Below the pieces are notes generated by a model. It worked only from the letters and a program-made list of their open reading frames with translations. It did not search any database and was not told where the DNA came from. This document shows, piece by piece, positions 1-7,399 of a stretch of 64,000 nucleotides of DNA. Position 1 is the stretch's first letter, and every line of letters starts with the position of its first letter. Source of the DNA: Gammaproteobacteria bacterium (GTDB lineage: Bacteria; Pseudomonadota; Gammaproteobacteria; Steroidobacterales; Steroidobacteraceae). The stretch is from assembly GCA_021773365.1 (NCBI GenBank), contig JAJFKF010000020.1, positions 1-64,000 of the forward strand. Direction: 5' to 3'. The translations under genes were made by a program, and so were the position numbers.

Positions 1-19
1 CTTTTCTCGTTCTGGCAGT

Positions 20-62
20 CACGGAAATGCTTTTGTCTTCCCACGGAAATTTTGGTTTGTCT
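20..62 (+). repeat. Imperfect tandem repeat in front of the sigma gene
   Basis: The motif CACGGAAAT followed by a T-rich stretch and TGTCT occurs twice, at 20-38 and 42-62, about two helical turns apart. GGAAAT resembles the -35 box known for Escherichia coli FecI promoters, but no convincing -10 box sits at the right distance, so this is only a candidate regulatory repeat upstream of the sigma gene. Confidence 0.3.
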
Positions 63-122
63 ACTACCAAATTGTGCGGTGGGAAGACACTAAGCCATCA
101 AGTAGAACTACACTTGGCAGCC

Positions 123-692
123 ATGTCCCGAGAACCGACAATCAAGACAGCACAGCCGGGCCATCTGGCACAAACCACCATCGCGCGCTATCACCGCCAA
201 CTGCGCCGTTTTCTGCTGCGCCGCGCACCACATCCACAGGATGCGGGCGACTTGCTGCAGGAGGTTTACTTGCGTGTCCTGAGCGTCGACCGCGCAACGC
301 TGGTACGCAACCCCCAGGCTTACATGTACGGCATCGCCGCCCACGTGGCACGCGAGTTCCACGCGCGCGCGCAGCGTGAGCGGGTGACGTTTGACTCCGA
401 GGTCATCGAGATACTGACCGAGACCACCAATGCGAGCAGCGGCGATGACTTCGTCGACGGGCTCGACCTGGAGCGTCAAGTCCAGAAGACACTTACCCGG
501 CTCTCGCCTACGCACCTGAAAGTGCTGGTAGCCGACCGGCGCGACGGCCTGACGCAGGAACAGATTGCGCAAAACTTTGGCCTGTCCGTGCACACGGTAA
601 AGAAGTATCTGGTCCAGGCGCTCACCCAGGTACGTGAGGGCTGGTACGACCAACAACGTAGCGGCCCGATGGATCGGGAAACAGGAGTATGA
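123..692 (+). CDS. FecI-type ECF sigma factor (receptor-less pair)
   Basis: A 189-aa extracytoplasmic-function sigma factor that should direct RNA polymerase to promoters for iron or nutrient uptake genes. Region 2 lies at about residues 25-90 (QEVYLRVL, then RNPQAYMYGIAAHVA) and region 4 at about 125-175 (GLTQEQIAQNFGLSVHTVKK, a helix-turn-helix). The ATG at 123 gives the normal family length; an in-frame ATG at 27 would add a non-conserved tail. The stop overlaps the start of the FecR gene (ATGA), so the two are translationally coupled. Unlike the other sigma/FecR pairs here, no TonB-dependent receptor follows or diverges from it inside the window; a receptor could lie left of position 1. 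Confidence 0.88.
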   Translation: MSREPTIKTAQPGHLAQTTIARYHRQLRRFLLRRAPHPQDAGDLLQEVYLRVLSVDRATLVRNPQAYMYGIAAHVAREFHARAQRERVTFDSEVIEILTETTNASSGDDFVDGLDLERQVQKTLTRLSPTHLKVLVADRRDGLTQEQIAQNFGLSVHTVKKYLVQALTQVREGWYDQQRSGPMDRETGV

Positions 693-1681
693 ACATGTCC
701 AACCCCATTGCAGAACAGGCCACCGGATGGCTGCAGACCCTGAAGAACCCGGCGCCGGGACAACACGAAGCCTTCGTTGACTGGGTGCGCGCCGCACCAG
801 AGCATCTGCGCGAGTTCCTTCTGGCCATGACATTCAATCAGGAACTGGGCGATGTGGATTGGACGCGCATGCCGGAAGTAGAGCAGATACTCGCCCAGGC
901 AGATGCCAATGTCGTATCGTTTCCCGCTGGCACCGAAGTGCGGTCACCCACGCTGGCAGGTACCTCGTGCACACATCCACTGCGCGCTGGCCGCCACGTA
1001 GCCATCGCAGCCACGCTGGCTGTAGCGGCAGGCACCGCATGGTGGCTGCTGGCACCGGATCCGCCCGTCTACGCCACGACGATTGGCGAACAACGGCAAG
1101 TGGAGCTGGTCGACCGCTCGGTGGTCAACCTGAACTCACGCTCGCGCATTGAACTGGATTTCTCCTCGCAGGCGCGCATTATCCACCTGGACGGCGAGGC
1201 GATGTTCAAGGTGGCGCACGATCCCGCTCGTCCCTTCCAGGTATACAGCGGCAACACAGTCATACAGGCGGTGGGCACGGCATTCAACGTGCGCCGGCTG
1301 CCTTCGGGAACCACGGTATCCGTGCTCGAAGGCATAGTGAAGGTAGTGACCGGCGCACAGGAATTGCAGCTGGTAGCTGGCGAACAGGCGCGCATCGTCT
1401 TGAGTGGAGAAGTGCGCACGCGCGAACTGCCGGAATCCGCCAGCACCGCCTGGCCGCGCAACCGACTGGTGTTTCGCGACAATACTCTGGAGGATATCGT
1501 GGCGGAGTTCAACCGCTGGAACCGGCAGCAGATCCGAATCGAACGCGGTGCCAATAGCGGACGGCTGTATGACGGCGCATTCAATGCGGACGATCCGCAG
1601 TCGCTGCTCGAATTCCTGCAGCGGACTCCGGGAATCGCCGTAGAGGAAGAAGGCGAGAGTCTGACTATACGGCGGCGGTAG
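689..1681 (+). CDS. FecR-family transmembrane sigma regulator
   Basis: A 330-aa FecR protein that would hold its partner sigma factor at the membrane and pass on a receptor signal. The N-terminal cytoplasmic domain (DUF4880-like, residues 5-60) is followed by a single membrane helix at about residues 97-117 (HVAIAATLAVAAG), the periplasmic FecR domain at about 125-215 (IGEQRQVELVDRSVVNLNS, GEAMFKVAHDPARPFQV, AVGTAFNVR) and a C-terminal STN-like domain at 250-330. The ATG overlaps the sigma stop. It lacks a partner receptor downstream, where only a terminator-like hairpin and a tRNA relic are found. Confidence 0.88.
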   Translation: MNMSNPIAEQATGWLQTLKNPAPGQHEAFVDWVRAAPEHLREFLLAMTFNQELGDVDWTRMPEVEQILAQADANVVSFPAGTEVRSPTLAGTSCTHPLRAGRHVAIAATLAVAAGTAWWLLAPDPPVYATTIGEQRQVELVDRSVVNLNSRSRIELDFSSQARIIHLDGEAMFKVAHDPARPFQVYSGNTVIQAVGTAFNVRRLPSGTTVSVLEGIVKVVTGAQELQLVAGEQARIVLSGEVRTRELPESASTAWPRNRLVFRDNTLEDIVAEFNRWNRQQIRIERGANSGRLYDGAFNADDPQSLLEFLQRTPGIAVEEEGESLTIRRR

Positions 1682-1740
1682 GCCATCTGACGTCACATCC
1701 CGGAGGACTCCAAATCAACCCGCTACTGAACGTCGGTTAG

Positions 1741-1773
1741 GCCCTTGTCCGTGTTATCAGCACGGGCGAGGGC
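1741..1773 (+). terminator. Terminator-like hairpin after the FecR gene
   Basis: A 13-bp stem (GCCCTTGTCCGTG with CACGGGCGAGGGC, two G-T pairs) closes a 7-base loop and is followed by TGTTT. It lies 60 bases after the fecR stop and probably ends that transcript. The T run is short, so efficiency is uncertain. Confidence 0.5.
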
Positions 1774-2039
1774 TGTTTAGCGCCCCCCTCAGGGATCCTC
1801 TTCGGGAGCACACCGCGTGAGACCTTAACTTCGTGTCGGGCAACGCCAAGTTGTAAGCGAACAATGGTATTACGCCTCGAAATCCGTCCTACGCGAGGGC
1901 CCAGCGGAGAACGGGCGCGCAATTCAGCCCCGGAAAGACCTGTTCGGAGGCTCTGGTGGGGAAATTAAACGCCCCGAAGGCGCTATTCGCCGCAGAAAAG
2001 CGGCAGCAGACTCAGCCGGGGCGTATTCCGCAGACTGTC
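1774..2039. other. Gene-free stretch between the FecR gene and the tRNA relic
   Basis: I see no convincing gene here. Frames on both strands lack recognisable domains. Just before it, at about 1700, an RBS-like GGAGGA stands before a short frame without an ATG, which may be the ruined beginning of a lost gene. The stretch ends at the tRNA 3'-end repeat. Confidence 0.4.
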
Positions 2040-2067
2040 TGGCGGAGGGAGTGGGATTCGAACCCAC
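2040..2067 (-). repeat. Partial second copy of the tRNA-Ser 3' end (relic att site)
   Basis: Read on the minus strand, this segment repeats the T-arm and acceptor end of the neighbouring tRNA-Ser, including CCA, with about 26 of 28 bases identical. No matching 5' half can be folded from the adjoining sequence, so it is not a second working tRNA. Duplicated tRNA 3' ends are the usual footprint of tyrosine-recombinase integration. Here only about 107 bases separate the two copies, so any inserted element has gone. Confidence 0.6.
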
Positions 2068-2143
2068 GGAGGGTGATAAGTAGATCAGCAACTTACTGAT
2101 CCGATTCTCTTCGCCGTCCCCTGCAATCCTCTTCCTTCCCCGG

Positions 2144-2167
2144 ATTTGGCAATAGATTTGGCAATAG
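2144..2167 (+). repeat. Perfect 12-bp tandem repeat beside the tRNA
   Basis: ATTTGGCAATAG occurs twice head to tail, immediately beyond the 3' end of the tRNA-Ser gene and inside the segment bounded by the two tRNA 3' ends. Short direct repeats in this position are often integrase arm-binding sites; that reading is inference. Confidence 0.55.
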
Positions 2168-2174
2168 CCACATT

Positions 2175-2267
2175 TGGCGGAGGAGGTGGGATTCGAACCC
2201 ACGATAGGGTGTTAAGCCCTATAACGATTTAGCAAACCGTCGCCTTCAGCCACTCGGCCACCCCTCC
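2175..2267 (-). tRNA. tRNA-Ser(GCT)
   Basis: On the minus strand the sequence starts GGAGGGGTGGCCGAGTGG and ends with the T-arm GTGGGTTCGAATCCCAC, acceptor strand, G and an encoded CCA. The anticodon loop TTGCTAA gives anticodon GCT (serine codons AGC/AGT). The acceptor stem pairs over seven positions with one G-T, and the long variable arm is that of a class II tRNA. The 3' end points to lower coordinates, so an element inserted at this end would lie to the left, not in the conjugation region to the right. Confidence 0.95.
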
Positions 2268-2352
2268 ACGGCCCCCATAGGGGCGGGCATCATACTGGTC
2301 GGGGACGGACCGAGTAAAGGCATTCGTGGAGCGGGGATCGGGAGCCTCCTGG

Positions 2353-2381
2353 TTGCCGTTTACCGTTAATCGGCATAAAAT
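2353..2381 (+). promoter_or_regulatory. Sigma-70-like promoter of higBA
   Basis: TTGCCG, a 17-base spacer and TAAAAT form a near-consensus housekeeping promoter. A short inverted repeat (TGCCG and CGGCA) lies inside it and could be the antitoxin operator. The -10 box ends only 5 bases before the toxin ATG, so the transcript should start at or next to the start codon (leaderless). Confidence 0.55.
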
Positions 2382-2386
2382 TCGCC

Positions 2387-2665
2387 ATGATCAAGAGCTT
2401 CCGCTGCGCGGATACGCAGGCGCTGTTCGAAACCGGCAAATCGAAGCGTTTCGGCTCGATTACGAAGGTGGCCACGCGCAAGCTCGCGCAGCTTGATGCC
2501 GCTGAAACACTGGGCTTCCTGGCCTCCCCGCCCGGCAATCGGCTGGAATCGCTGGACGGCGACCGGAAGGGTCAACACAGCATCCGGGTTAATGACCAGT
2601 GGCGTGTATGCTTCAAGTGGACAAGCGAAGGACCACAAGACGTGGAAATTGTGGACTATCACTGA
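2387..2665 (+). CDS. higB: HigB-like RelE-superfamily toxin
   Basis: A 92-aa toxin of the HigB/RelE fold, expected to be a ribosome-dependent mRNA endonuclease in the cytoplasm. The N-terminus MIKSFRCADTQALFETG, the central GNRLESLDGDRKGQHSIRV and the C-terminal DQWRVCFKWT and VEIVDYH are typical of the family. It precedes its antitoxin, the usual toxin-first order of higBA. The pair sits between the tRNA-Ser and the defence-type genes, a common position for addiction modules that stabilise mobile DNA. The start is fixed by the conserved N-terminus even though it lies almost on the predicted transcription start. Confidence 0.9.
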   Translation: MIKSFRCADTQALFETGKSKRFGSITKVATRKLAQLDAAETLGFLASPPGNRLESLDGDRKGQHSIRVNDQWRVCFKWTSEGPQDVEIVDYH

Positions 2666-2704
2666 TGGGGCTTGGCTGGGTTTTTGGCTGACGAGGTATC
2701 GGTT

Positions 2705-3007
2705 ATGGATTTCAAAAACGGTATGCGGCCGGTTCACCCCGGCGAGGTATTGCGCGAGGACTTCCTGAAGCCCGCGGGACTGAGCGCCAACGCGCTCTCC
2801 AAGGCGCTGCACGTACCGGTGACCCGCATCAATGACATTGTGCTTGAGCGCCGCGGCGTCACAGCTGACACAGCCATGCGTTTGGCCCGCTACTTCGGTG
2901 GCGATGCGCGCTCGTGGCTCAATCTGCAGGCGAGCTATGACCTGCGGACCGCCGAGATTGCCAATGCCCGGCGGATCGAGCGAGAGATTGCGCCGGCTCA
3001 CGCCTGA
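2705..3007 (+). CDS. higA: HigA-like antitoxin, HTH/XRE
   Basis: A 100-aa antitoxin and autorepressor of the HigA (VapI) family. MRPVHPGEVLREDFLKPAGL at residues 7-26 opens the domain, and the helix-turn-helix follows (SANALSKALHVPVTRINDIV, about 27-46), then RRGVTADTAMRLARYFG. The ATG at 2705 is preferred to an upstream TTG because MDFKNGMRPVHPGEV is the usual start. It lies 39 bases after the toxin stop and should be co-transcribed. It would neutralise HigB and repress the shared promoter at 2353. Confidence 0.92.
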   Translation: MDFKNGMRPVHPGEVLREDFLKPAGLSANALSKALHVPVTRINDIVLERRGVTADTAMRLARYFGGDARSWLNLQASYDLRTAEIANARRIEREIAPAHA

Positions 3008-3088
3008 ACGCGCTGAAGGCGGGCCATTCACACATTCACTCATATGCCTAGTCGCCGGCCTGCTTGCTAGCCCACCTAAGGAGAAACC

Positions 3089-3844
3089 ATGTCGGACAAA
3101 CTAGCGCTCAACCCTGCCATAGTGGAACGATTAGTTGAGTTCTGCAGAGAGGCGGGTGACATAGATTCCGACGCGGGACTCGACCGCTGGTCAATCATGG
3201 TTGGTTCGTTCCTGAGGACAGCCTTGGGAGAGGAAGAAGCCAGAGAGTTTCACGGTCTACAGGAATTCAACGAATGGCACCAGAACGCACTTCGCGTCGG
3301 TCACCTTCAGGGTCTGATTGCAAGGTCGCAAGCTGATCGCATGACGGTAGAAGTCTCAAGCGGACTCCAGAAACCGAGGATGCCTCTGTCGTCACGAAAA
3401 GTGTTCGTGGTGCATGGCCACGACAATGAAGCAAAGGAAGTTACAGCGCGGTTTCTGGAGAAACTTGGGCTGTGTCCAATCATTCTTCACGAGCAGCCCA
3501 ACTCGGGCAGGACTCTGATAGAGAAGTTCGAGACATACTCGGACGACGTGGCGTTTGCCGTTGTCCTTCTCACTCCAGATGACGTCGGACGTTCACAATT
3601 GGCCGCGGCAAACCTACTGCCAAGGGCGCGGCAAAACGTGGTCCTTGAACTTGGCTACTTCATGGGGCGGCTCGGAAGAGCCCGAGTGTGCGCTCTCCAC
3701 AAGCAAGGCATCGAGCTTCCGTCCGACTATCAAGGTGTCGTCTATATCGAGATGGATACTGCAGGAGCCTGGAAGCCGAAAGTTGCACAGGAACTCATTG
3801 AGGCGAAGATTTCCATTGATTTGTCAGGGGTGGTCAGTGGTTAA
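3089..3844 (+). CDS. TIR-like predicted nucleotide-binding protein
   Basis: A 251-aa cytoplasmic protein whose C-terminal half (about residues 105-235) matches the TIR-like domain of predicted nucleotide-binding proteins (PF10137, also used as the effector domain of Pycsar TIR proteins). The landmarks are KVFVVHGHDNEAK, EQPNSGRTLIEKFE, AFAVVLLTPDDVG, ARQNVVLELGYFMGRLG and VVYIEMD. Related domains cleave NAD+ during antiphage abortive infection. The N-terminal 100 residues are helical and unassigned and may sense a trigger. It has its own RBS (AAGGAGA) and opens a run of lower-G+C genes. No cyclase is adjacent, so it is not an evident Pycsar or CBASS operon. Confidence 0.8.
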   Translation: MSDKLALNPAIVERLVEFCREAGDIDSDAGLDRWSIMVGSFLRTALGEEEAREFHGLQEFNEWHQNALRVGHLQGLIARSQADRMTVEVSSGLQKPRMPLSSRKVFVVHGHDNEAKEVTARFLEKLGLCPIILHEQPNSGRTLIEKFETYSDDVAFAVVLLTPDDVGRSQLAAANLLPRARQNVVLELGYFMGRLGRARVCALHKQGIELPSDYQGVVYIEMDTAGAWKPKVAQELIEAKISIDLSGVVSG

Positions 3845-3892
3845 CAAACGCCTACGGCCGGCACTCGCAAAGCCTTAGGCCTGGCACAATTT

Positions 3893-4741
3893 ATGTCCAA
3901 CAGATCCTACTATTCTCAGCGGGCTGGAAGGGAAGTAGCGACTGCTGCTCTTGGGCTGGTCGACCTCAAACGACTATTTAAATCGCAGTACGAACAGCTC
4001 GAGCAAGAGGGCTATTTTCAGCAAGACCTGGGATTTCACTGCGTTGACTCGGGATTCAACCCTGGACTACTCGGCACTGACCTTCAAGCCGAAATTCTGC
4101 TTTCCCTCCGGAAGCCCGATTTATGGCCCGTTCACTCAACCATAGACAAGTGGTCAGAAGACGACCTGTTCGACATGTTGGAGTTCCTCTTCGACCATAT
4201 ATCGATGCCGACGGAGCGACACTTTCACGACTACTCTGCATGTGGATGGCATTGCCACAAGTTTGATCGAGTGTCGGGCAGAACGAGGTACCGTGAGAAA
4301 CTGAACAGGCTACTCAGAGCGTATGACTCCGGATTCGAGCTAACTGAGCAGGGTGAAGTTGTTGCGATACCCCCCACCGGATTTGAACCACTGATGTCAG
4401 CCGAGCTTCCTGAGTACGACGATGCCAATGTCACCTCTCGAGTGGATGCAGCAATCAACAAGTTTCGCCGCCATCGTTCTTCTATTGAAGATCGTAGAGA
4501 TGCCGTCCGCGACTTGGCCGATGTACTCGAATTCCTGCGACCCAGGCTGAAGGAAGTGCTCCTGTCAAAGGATGAGCAGGATCTTTTCAATATAGCCAAT
4601 AACTTCGGCATCCGCCATCATCGAACCGACCAGAAGGTCGGTTATGACAAGGCAATATGGCTGAGTTGGGTTTTTTACTATTATCTGGCAACAATTCATG
4701 CTGCAGTCCGGCTAATTGAAAGGTCGAAAGGTACGACCTAG
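3893..4741 (+). CDS. Unassigned protein next to the reverse transcriptase
   Basis: I cannot assign this 282-aa protein to a family. It is soluble and acidic, with no signal peptide. Two halves are visible: an N-terminal part with DLGFHCVDSG and HFHDYSACGWHCHKFD, rich in His and Cys, and a helical C-terminal part (RDLADVLEFLRPRLKEVL, then NNFGIRHHRTDQK and WLSWVFYYYLATIHAAVRL) resembling the helical ends of abortive-infection proteins of the AbiJ/HEPN type. A canonical HEPN R-x4-6-H motif is not clear. It starts 48 bases after the TIR-like gene and ends 90 bases before the reverse transcriptase on the same strand. Both the spacing and the low G+C suggest they arrived together. Confidence 0.6.
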   Translation: MSNRSYYSQRAGREVATAALGLVDLKRLFKSQYEQLEQEGYFQQDLGFHCVDSGFNPGLLGTDLQAEILLSLRKPDLWPVHSTIDKWSEDDLFDMLEFLFDHISMPTERHFHDYSACGWHCHKFDRVSGRTRYREKLNRLLRAYDSGFELTEQGEVVAIPPTGFEPLMSAELPEYDDANVTSRVDAAINKFRRHRSSIEDRRDAVRDLADVLEFLRPRLKEVLLSKDEQDLFNIANNFGIRHHRTDQKVGYDKAIWLSWVFYYYLATIHAAVRLIERSKGTT

Positions 4742-4831
4742 CAGCCACGGAGTTTGTACTCAGCGGCGATCGCTCTTGCTCGCAGTATGCACAGTATTTA
4801 TGCCGACAATTGCGTAAGAGGATGATGGATC

Positions 4832-6328
4832 ATGAAGCGATTGGTTGATCTTTCGAATGAAGAAGCACGAAGCCATTTCTTAAAGGGCAGCAGCTACTTC
4901 AACGGTGACTTGCCTAAGTACATCAGCTTCGAGCCGATACTGGGTGGCGTTGCGGCCGTACTAAACGGGGGGAACTACGCTCAGTTTAAAGCTAGCAATC
5001 CCGATGACTTGTCAAATGTGAATTACAACTTCATCGCAAACAAGGACGGGAAGTTCTCGTGGCGCCCTTATGAGTTAATGCATCCCGCCATCTATGCCTC
5101 GTTGGTTAATGTGATATGCGATGAGGCAAACTGGAAGACCATCACAGCACGGCTAAAGGAATTCGAGGGCGGATTGGTCCACTGTTGTAGCGCACCGGTA
5201 ATGTCGGTCGACCATCAGACGGATACCGCAACGCAAATCACAAGCTGGTGGCAGAGCGTCGAACAGCGGTCGCTAACCTGCTCATTGGAGTTCAGTCATC
5301 TTCTTCATACCGATGTAACTGACTGTTATGGCTCCCTCTATACCCATAGCATTTCGTGGGCGTTGCACGGCCTAAAAGAAGCCAAGGCAAGCAAAGGCAA
5401 GAACTCTCTTCTTGGAAACAAAATCGATGCACACATAAAAGCCGGGCGCTATGGCCAAACAAATGGCATTTCGCAAGGCTCGGTCCTGATGGACTTCGTG
5501 GCGGAACTTGTCCTTGGGTATATCGACAAACAGATCAACTCAGAACTCGAGGACAGTAGCGATATCAGGATACTCCGATACAGAGATGACTACAGGATTT
5601 TTGCGAATAGCGACGAACGGGCGGAGTCAGTGCTTAAAGTCGTAAGTGACAGGTTGCGATCCGTTGGCATGAAGCTCGGAGTTTCAAAGACGTTCTCATG
5701 TAGAAATGTTATTGAAGGGTCAGTCAAACCTGATAAGTTGGCTGGAATCGACCTTCAAGACCTCGGACATTCAAACGCCAAGACAGTTCAAAAGCAGCTG
5801 TTGAGACTGCACTCCTTCGGTCAACGGTTTCCGAATAGCGGAGCTCTCAGAAGATTGGTCGGCGAGTTCCACACAAATATCGCAGCACAGACTTCTGTGC
5901 CCGCCGATGTAGAGGTTCAGGTCGCCATAGCAACGGATATCGCGTGTGTTTCGCCAGCGACATTCCCGGCCGTGGCGGGCATTTTGAGCCATTTGATTTC
6001 GCTTTCGCCGGACGCTGCCAAGGCACGACTATGGAAGAAAGTCCGAGAAAAGATGGCGCGCGTTCCCTACAACGGCTATCTCGAGATTTGGCTACAACGC
6101 GTCACTCAACCGAAGTCTCTCGGCATCAAGTTCGAGAGCAACGAGCCCATTTGCCAAATCGTTAATGGAGCGTCGCCACAGCTATGGGAATGCGATTGGA
6201 TTGCAAGCGATGCGCTAAAGAAGGCACTAGAAGTCGACAAGATTGTCGTAGCGGACGCAAAGGAGGCTGAAGAGGTTGTGCAGCCAGAGGAAGTTGAATT
6301 GTTCAAACAGAATGCAATGACTTATTGA
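4832..6328 (+). CDS. Abi/DRT-type reverse transcriptase (putative antiphage)
   Basis: A 498-aa RNA-directed DNA polymerase of the clade that holds abortive-infection and defence-associated (UG/DRT) reverse transcriptases. Visible motifs are HTDVTDCYGSLYTHSISWAL (about residue 160), GQTNGISQGSVLMDFVAE (about 210) and the catalytic RYRDDYRIF (YxDD box, about 250). The 240-residue C-terminal extension is unlike group II intron maturases, and there is no maturase or HNH domain and no msr/msd-like inverted repeat next to it, so neither an intron nor a retron is likely. The start at 4832 follows an RBS-like GAGG. Which DRT class it belongs to I cannot tell. The adjacent 282-aa gene may be a partner. 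Confidence 0.85.
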   Translation: MKRLVDLSNEEARSHFLKGSSYFNGDLPKYISFEPILGGVAAVLNGGNYAQFKASNPDDLSNVNYNFIANKDGKFSWRPYELMHPAIYASLVNVICDEANWKTITARLKEFEGGLVHCCSAPVMSVDHQTDTATQITSWWQSVEQRSLTCSLEFSHLLHTDVTDCYGSLYTHSISWALHGLKEAKASKGKNSLLGNKIDAHIKAGRYGQTNGISQGSVLMDFVAELVLGYIDKQINSELEDSSDIRILRYRDDYRIFANSDERAESVLKVVSDRLRSVGMKLGVSKTFSCRNVIEGSVKPDKLAGIDLQDLGHSNAKTVQKQLLRLHSFGQRFPNSGALRRLVGEFHTNIAAQTSVPADVEVQVAIATDIACVSPATFPAVAGILSHLISLSPDAAKARLWKKVREKMARVPYNGYLEIWLQRVTQPKSLGIKFESNEPICQIVNGASPQLWECDWIASDALKKALEVDKIVVADAKEAEEVVQPEEVELFKQNAMTY

Positions 6329-6403
6329 GGTAAACGGGGCGTCAGTGACGTCGGGCGGCGTATTGCAAACGACATGTCGGAATAGGTACGCACTGGATGG
6401 CAA

Positions 6404-7399
6404 TCAACGTGGTCGCGCTTGGATACGCGGATCACGCGCTCGCTTCAGCAGGTCTTGTGCGACCCATTCACGCTCCGACCTCGGTGGCTCCATCCGCTTG
6501 ACGAAATCCGTGGCTTCGGCGGCCAAGTCGACACGACCATTTCTCGAAAGCAGCAATGCAATCACGCGCCATCCCAGCTCTATCGGCCGGCGAGTCTCGA
6601 TTAGCTTTGTCTTTCCAGGTTCGGCTTTGAGCGTTCCGGCCAATAGCTCCGTTGCGACTGATTCAGCTCGCTGTTGCATGTGCGTGGACACACGGTTGCT
6701 GTCAGTCATCGGCCGATGGATACCGTCCAGCTTGCGCGGCCTGGTGACGCCCCGCACCACCCGCTCGGTCGCATTGGCTGCGATGCCTTGTGCGCGCAAA
6801 TGCCGAGCGAACTCGCTCCTCCACTCACGCAGGGTAGCCTTGTAGATATTGAGACGTTGCCCCTGATCGCCTGCCGCGCGCACGACCAGATGAACATGGG
6901 GATGCGCCTCGTCGGTATGCAGTGCCAGAGCGTATCGATGCTTGAACGCGAACTGTTCGCGAGCGAACGTCCGGCTCGCGGCCAGGAGCCCGTCGGGTGA
7001 AGTCCCCGCTGGCATGGACAGCACAATATTGTGAACGAGCTTGCTGGGCTTACGCCCCGGCTTCCCGCTGTGCTTCGATTGGGACTCAAGGGCATCCATT
7101 TCGAGGTCCCATTCGCCTACCAGCCGCTTACCCGCTTCCTTCCCATCGAGCTTCTCCCCATCGTCGGTTTCAATCTGGAAATCCTTACGGCCGATGTACT
7201 TCAGGTGTGCCGCGACCGCCTTGGGGCTGGTGCCGCCCCCAGATACTTTCACCATGACTTCAGGAACGCGGCGAACCGTGCGCGCGATCTGCGCCACATG
7301 CGCCGGCAGCAGGATTCGGTCGGAACGCCCCGCTCTCGCGTAGCTGGCGATGTCCAGGAGCGGAGTGCCTTCACGCGCCCTCAGCAGCCGTTTAGGCAT
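6404..7399 (-). CDS. MOBP-like relaxase
   Basis: A 331-aa relaxase/mobilisation nuclease that would nick oriT and lead the DNA strand into the conjugation pore. The first half holds the relaxase fold, with VMVKVSGGGTSPKAVAAHL, VHNIVLSMPAGT and the metal-binding triad in ALHTDEAHPHVHLVVRA (motif III, about residue 165). Relaxases of large elements often have long C-terminal helicase or primase domains; this one does not. The ATG at 7399 overlaps the last 8 bases of mobC, so the pair is coupled. It is the last gene of the leftward conjugation block and converges on the reverse transcriptase. Confidence 0.9.
   Translation of the reverse strand: MPKRLLRAREGTPLLDIASYARAGRSDRILLPAHVAQIARTVRRVPEVMVKVSGGGTSPKAVAAHLKYIGRKDFQIETDDGEKLDGKEAGKRLVGEWDLEMDALESQSKHSGKPGRKPSKLVHNIVLSMPAGTSPDGLLAASRTFAREQFAFKHRYALALHTDEAHPHVHLVVRAAGDQGQRLNIYKATLREWRSEFARHLRAQGIAANATERVVRGVTRPRKLDGIHRPMTDSNRVSTHMQQRAESVATELLAGTLKAEPGKTKLIETRRPIELGWRVIALLLSRNGRVDLAAEATDFVKRMEPPRSEREWVAQDLLKRARDPRIQARPR

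Noticed and set aside
20-62. Classical FecI promoter (GGAAAT with a -10 box 17 bases later) before the first sigma gene
   Set aside because: GGAAAT occurs twice, but neither copy has a fitting downstream box; kept only as a repeat.
1924-2202. Minus-strand open frame containing VGSNPTPSAR-like text
   Set aside because: That text is the translation of tRNA T-arm and acceptor sequence; the frame spans the tRNA-Ser 3' end and its relic copy and is not a gene.
4742-6328. Retron or group II intron as the identity of the reverse transcriptase locus
   Set aside because: There is no msr/msd-like inverted repeat pair next to the gene, no maturase or endonuclease domain, and the motifs fit abortive-infection and DRT enzymes.
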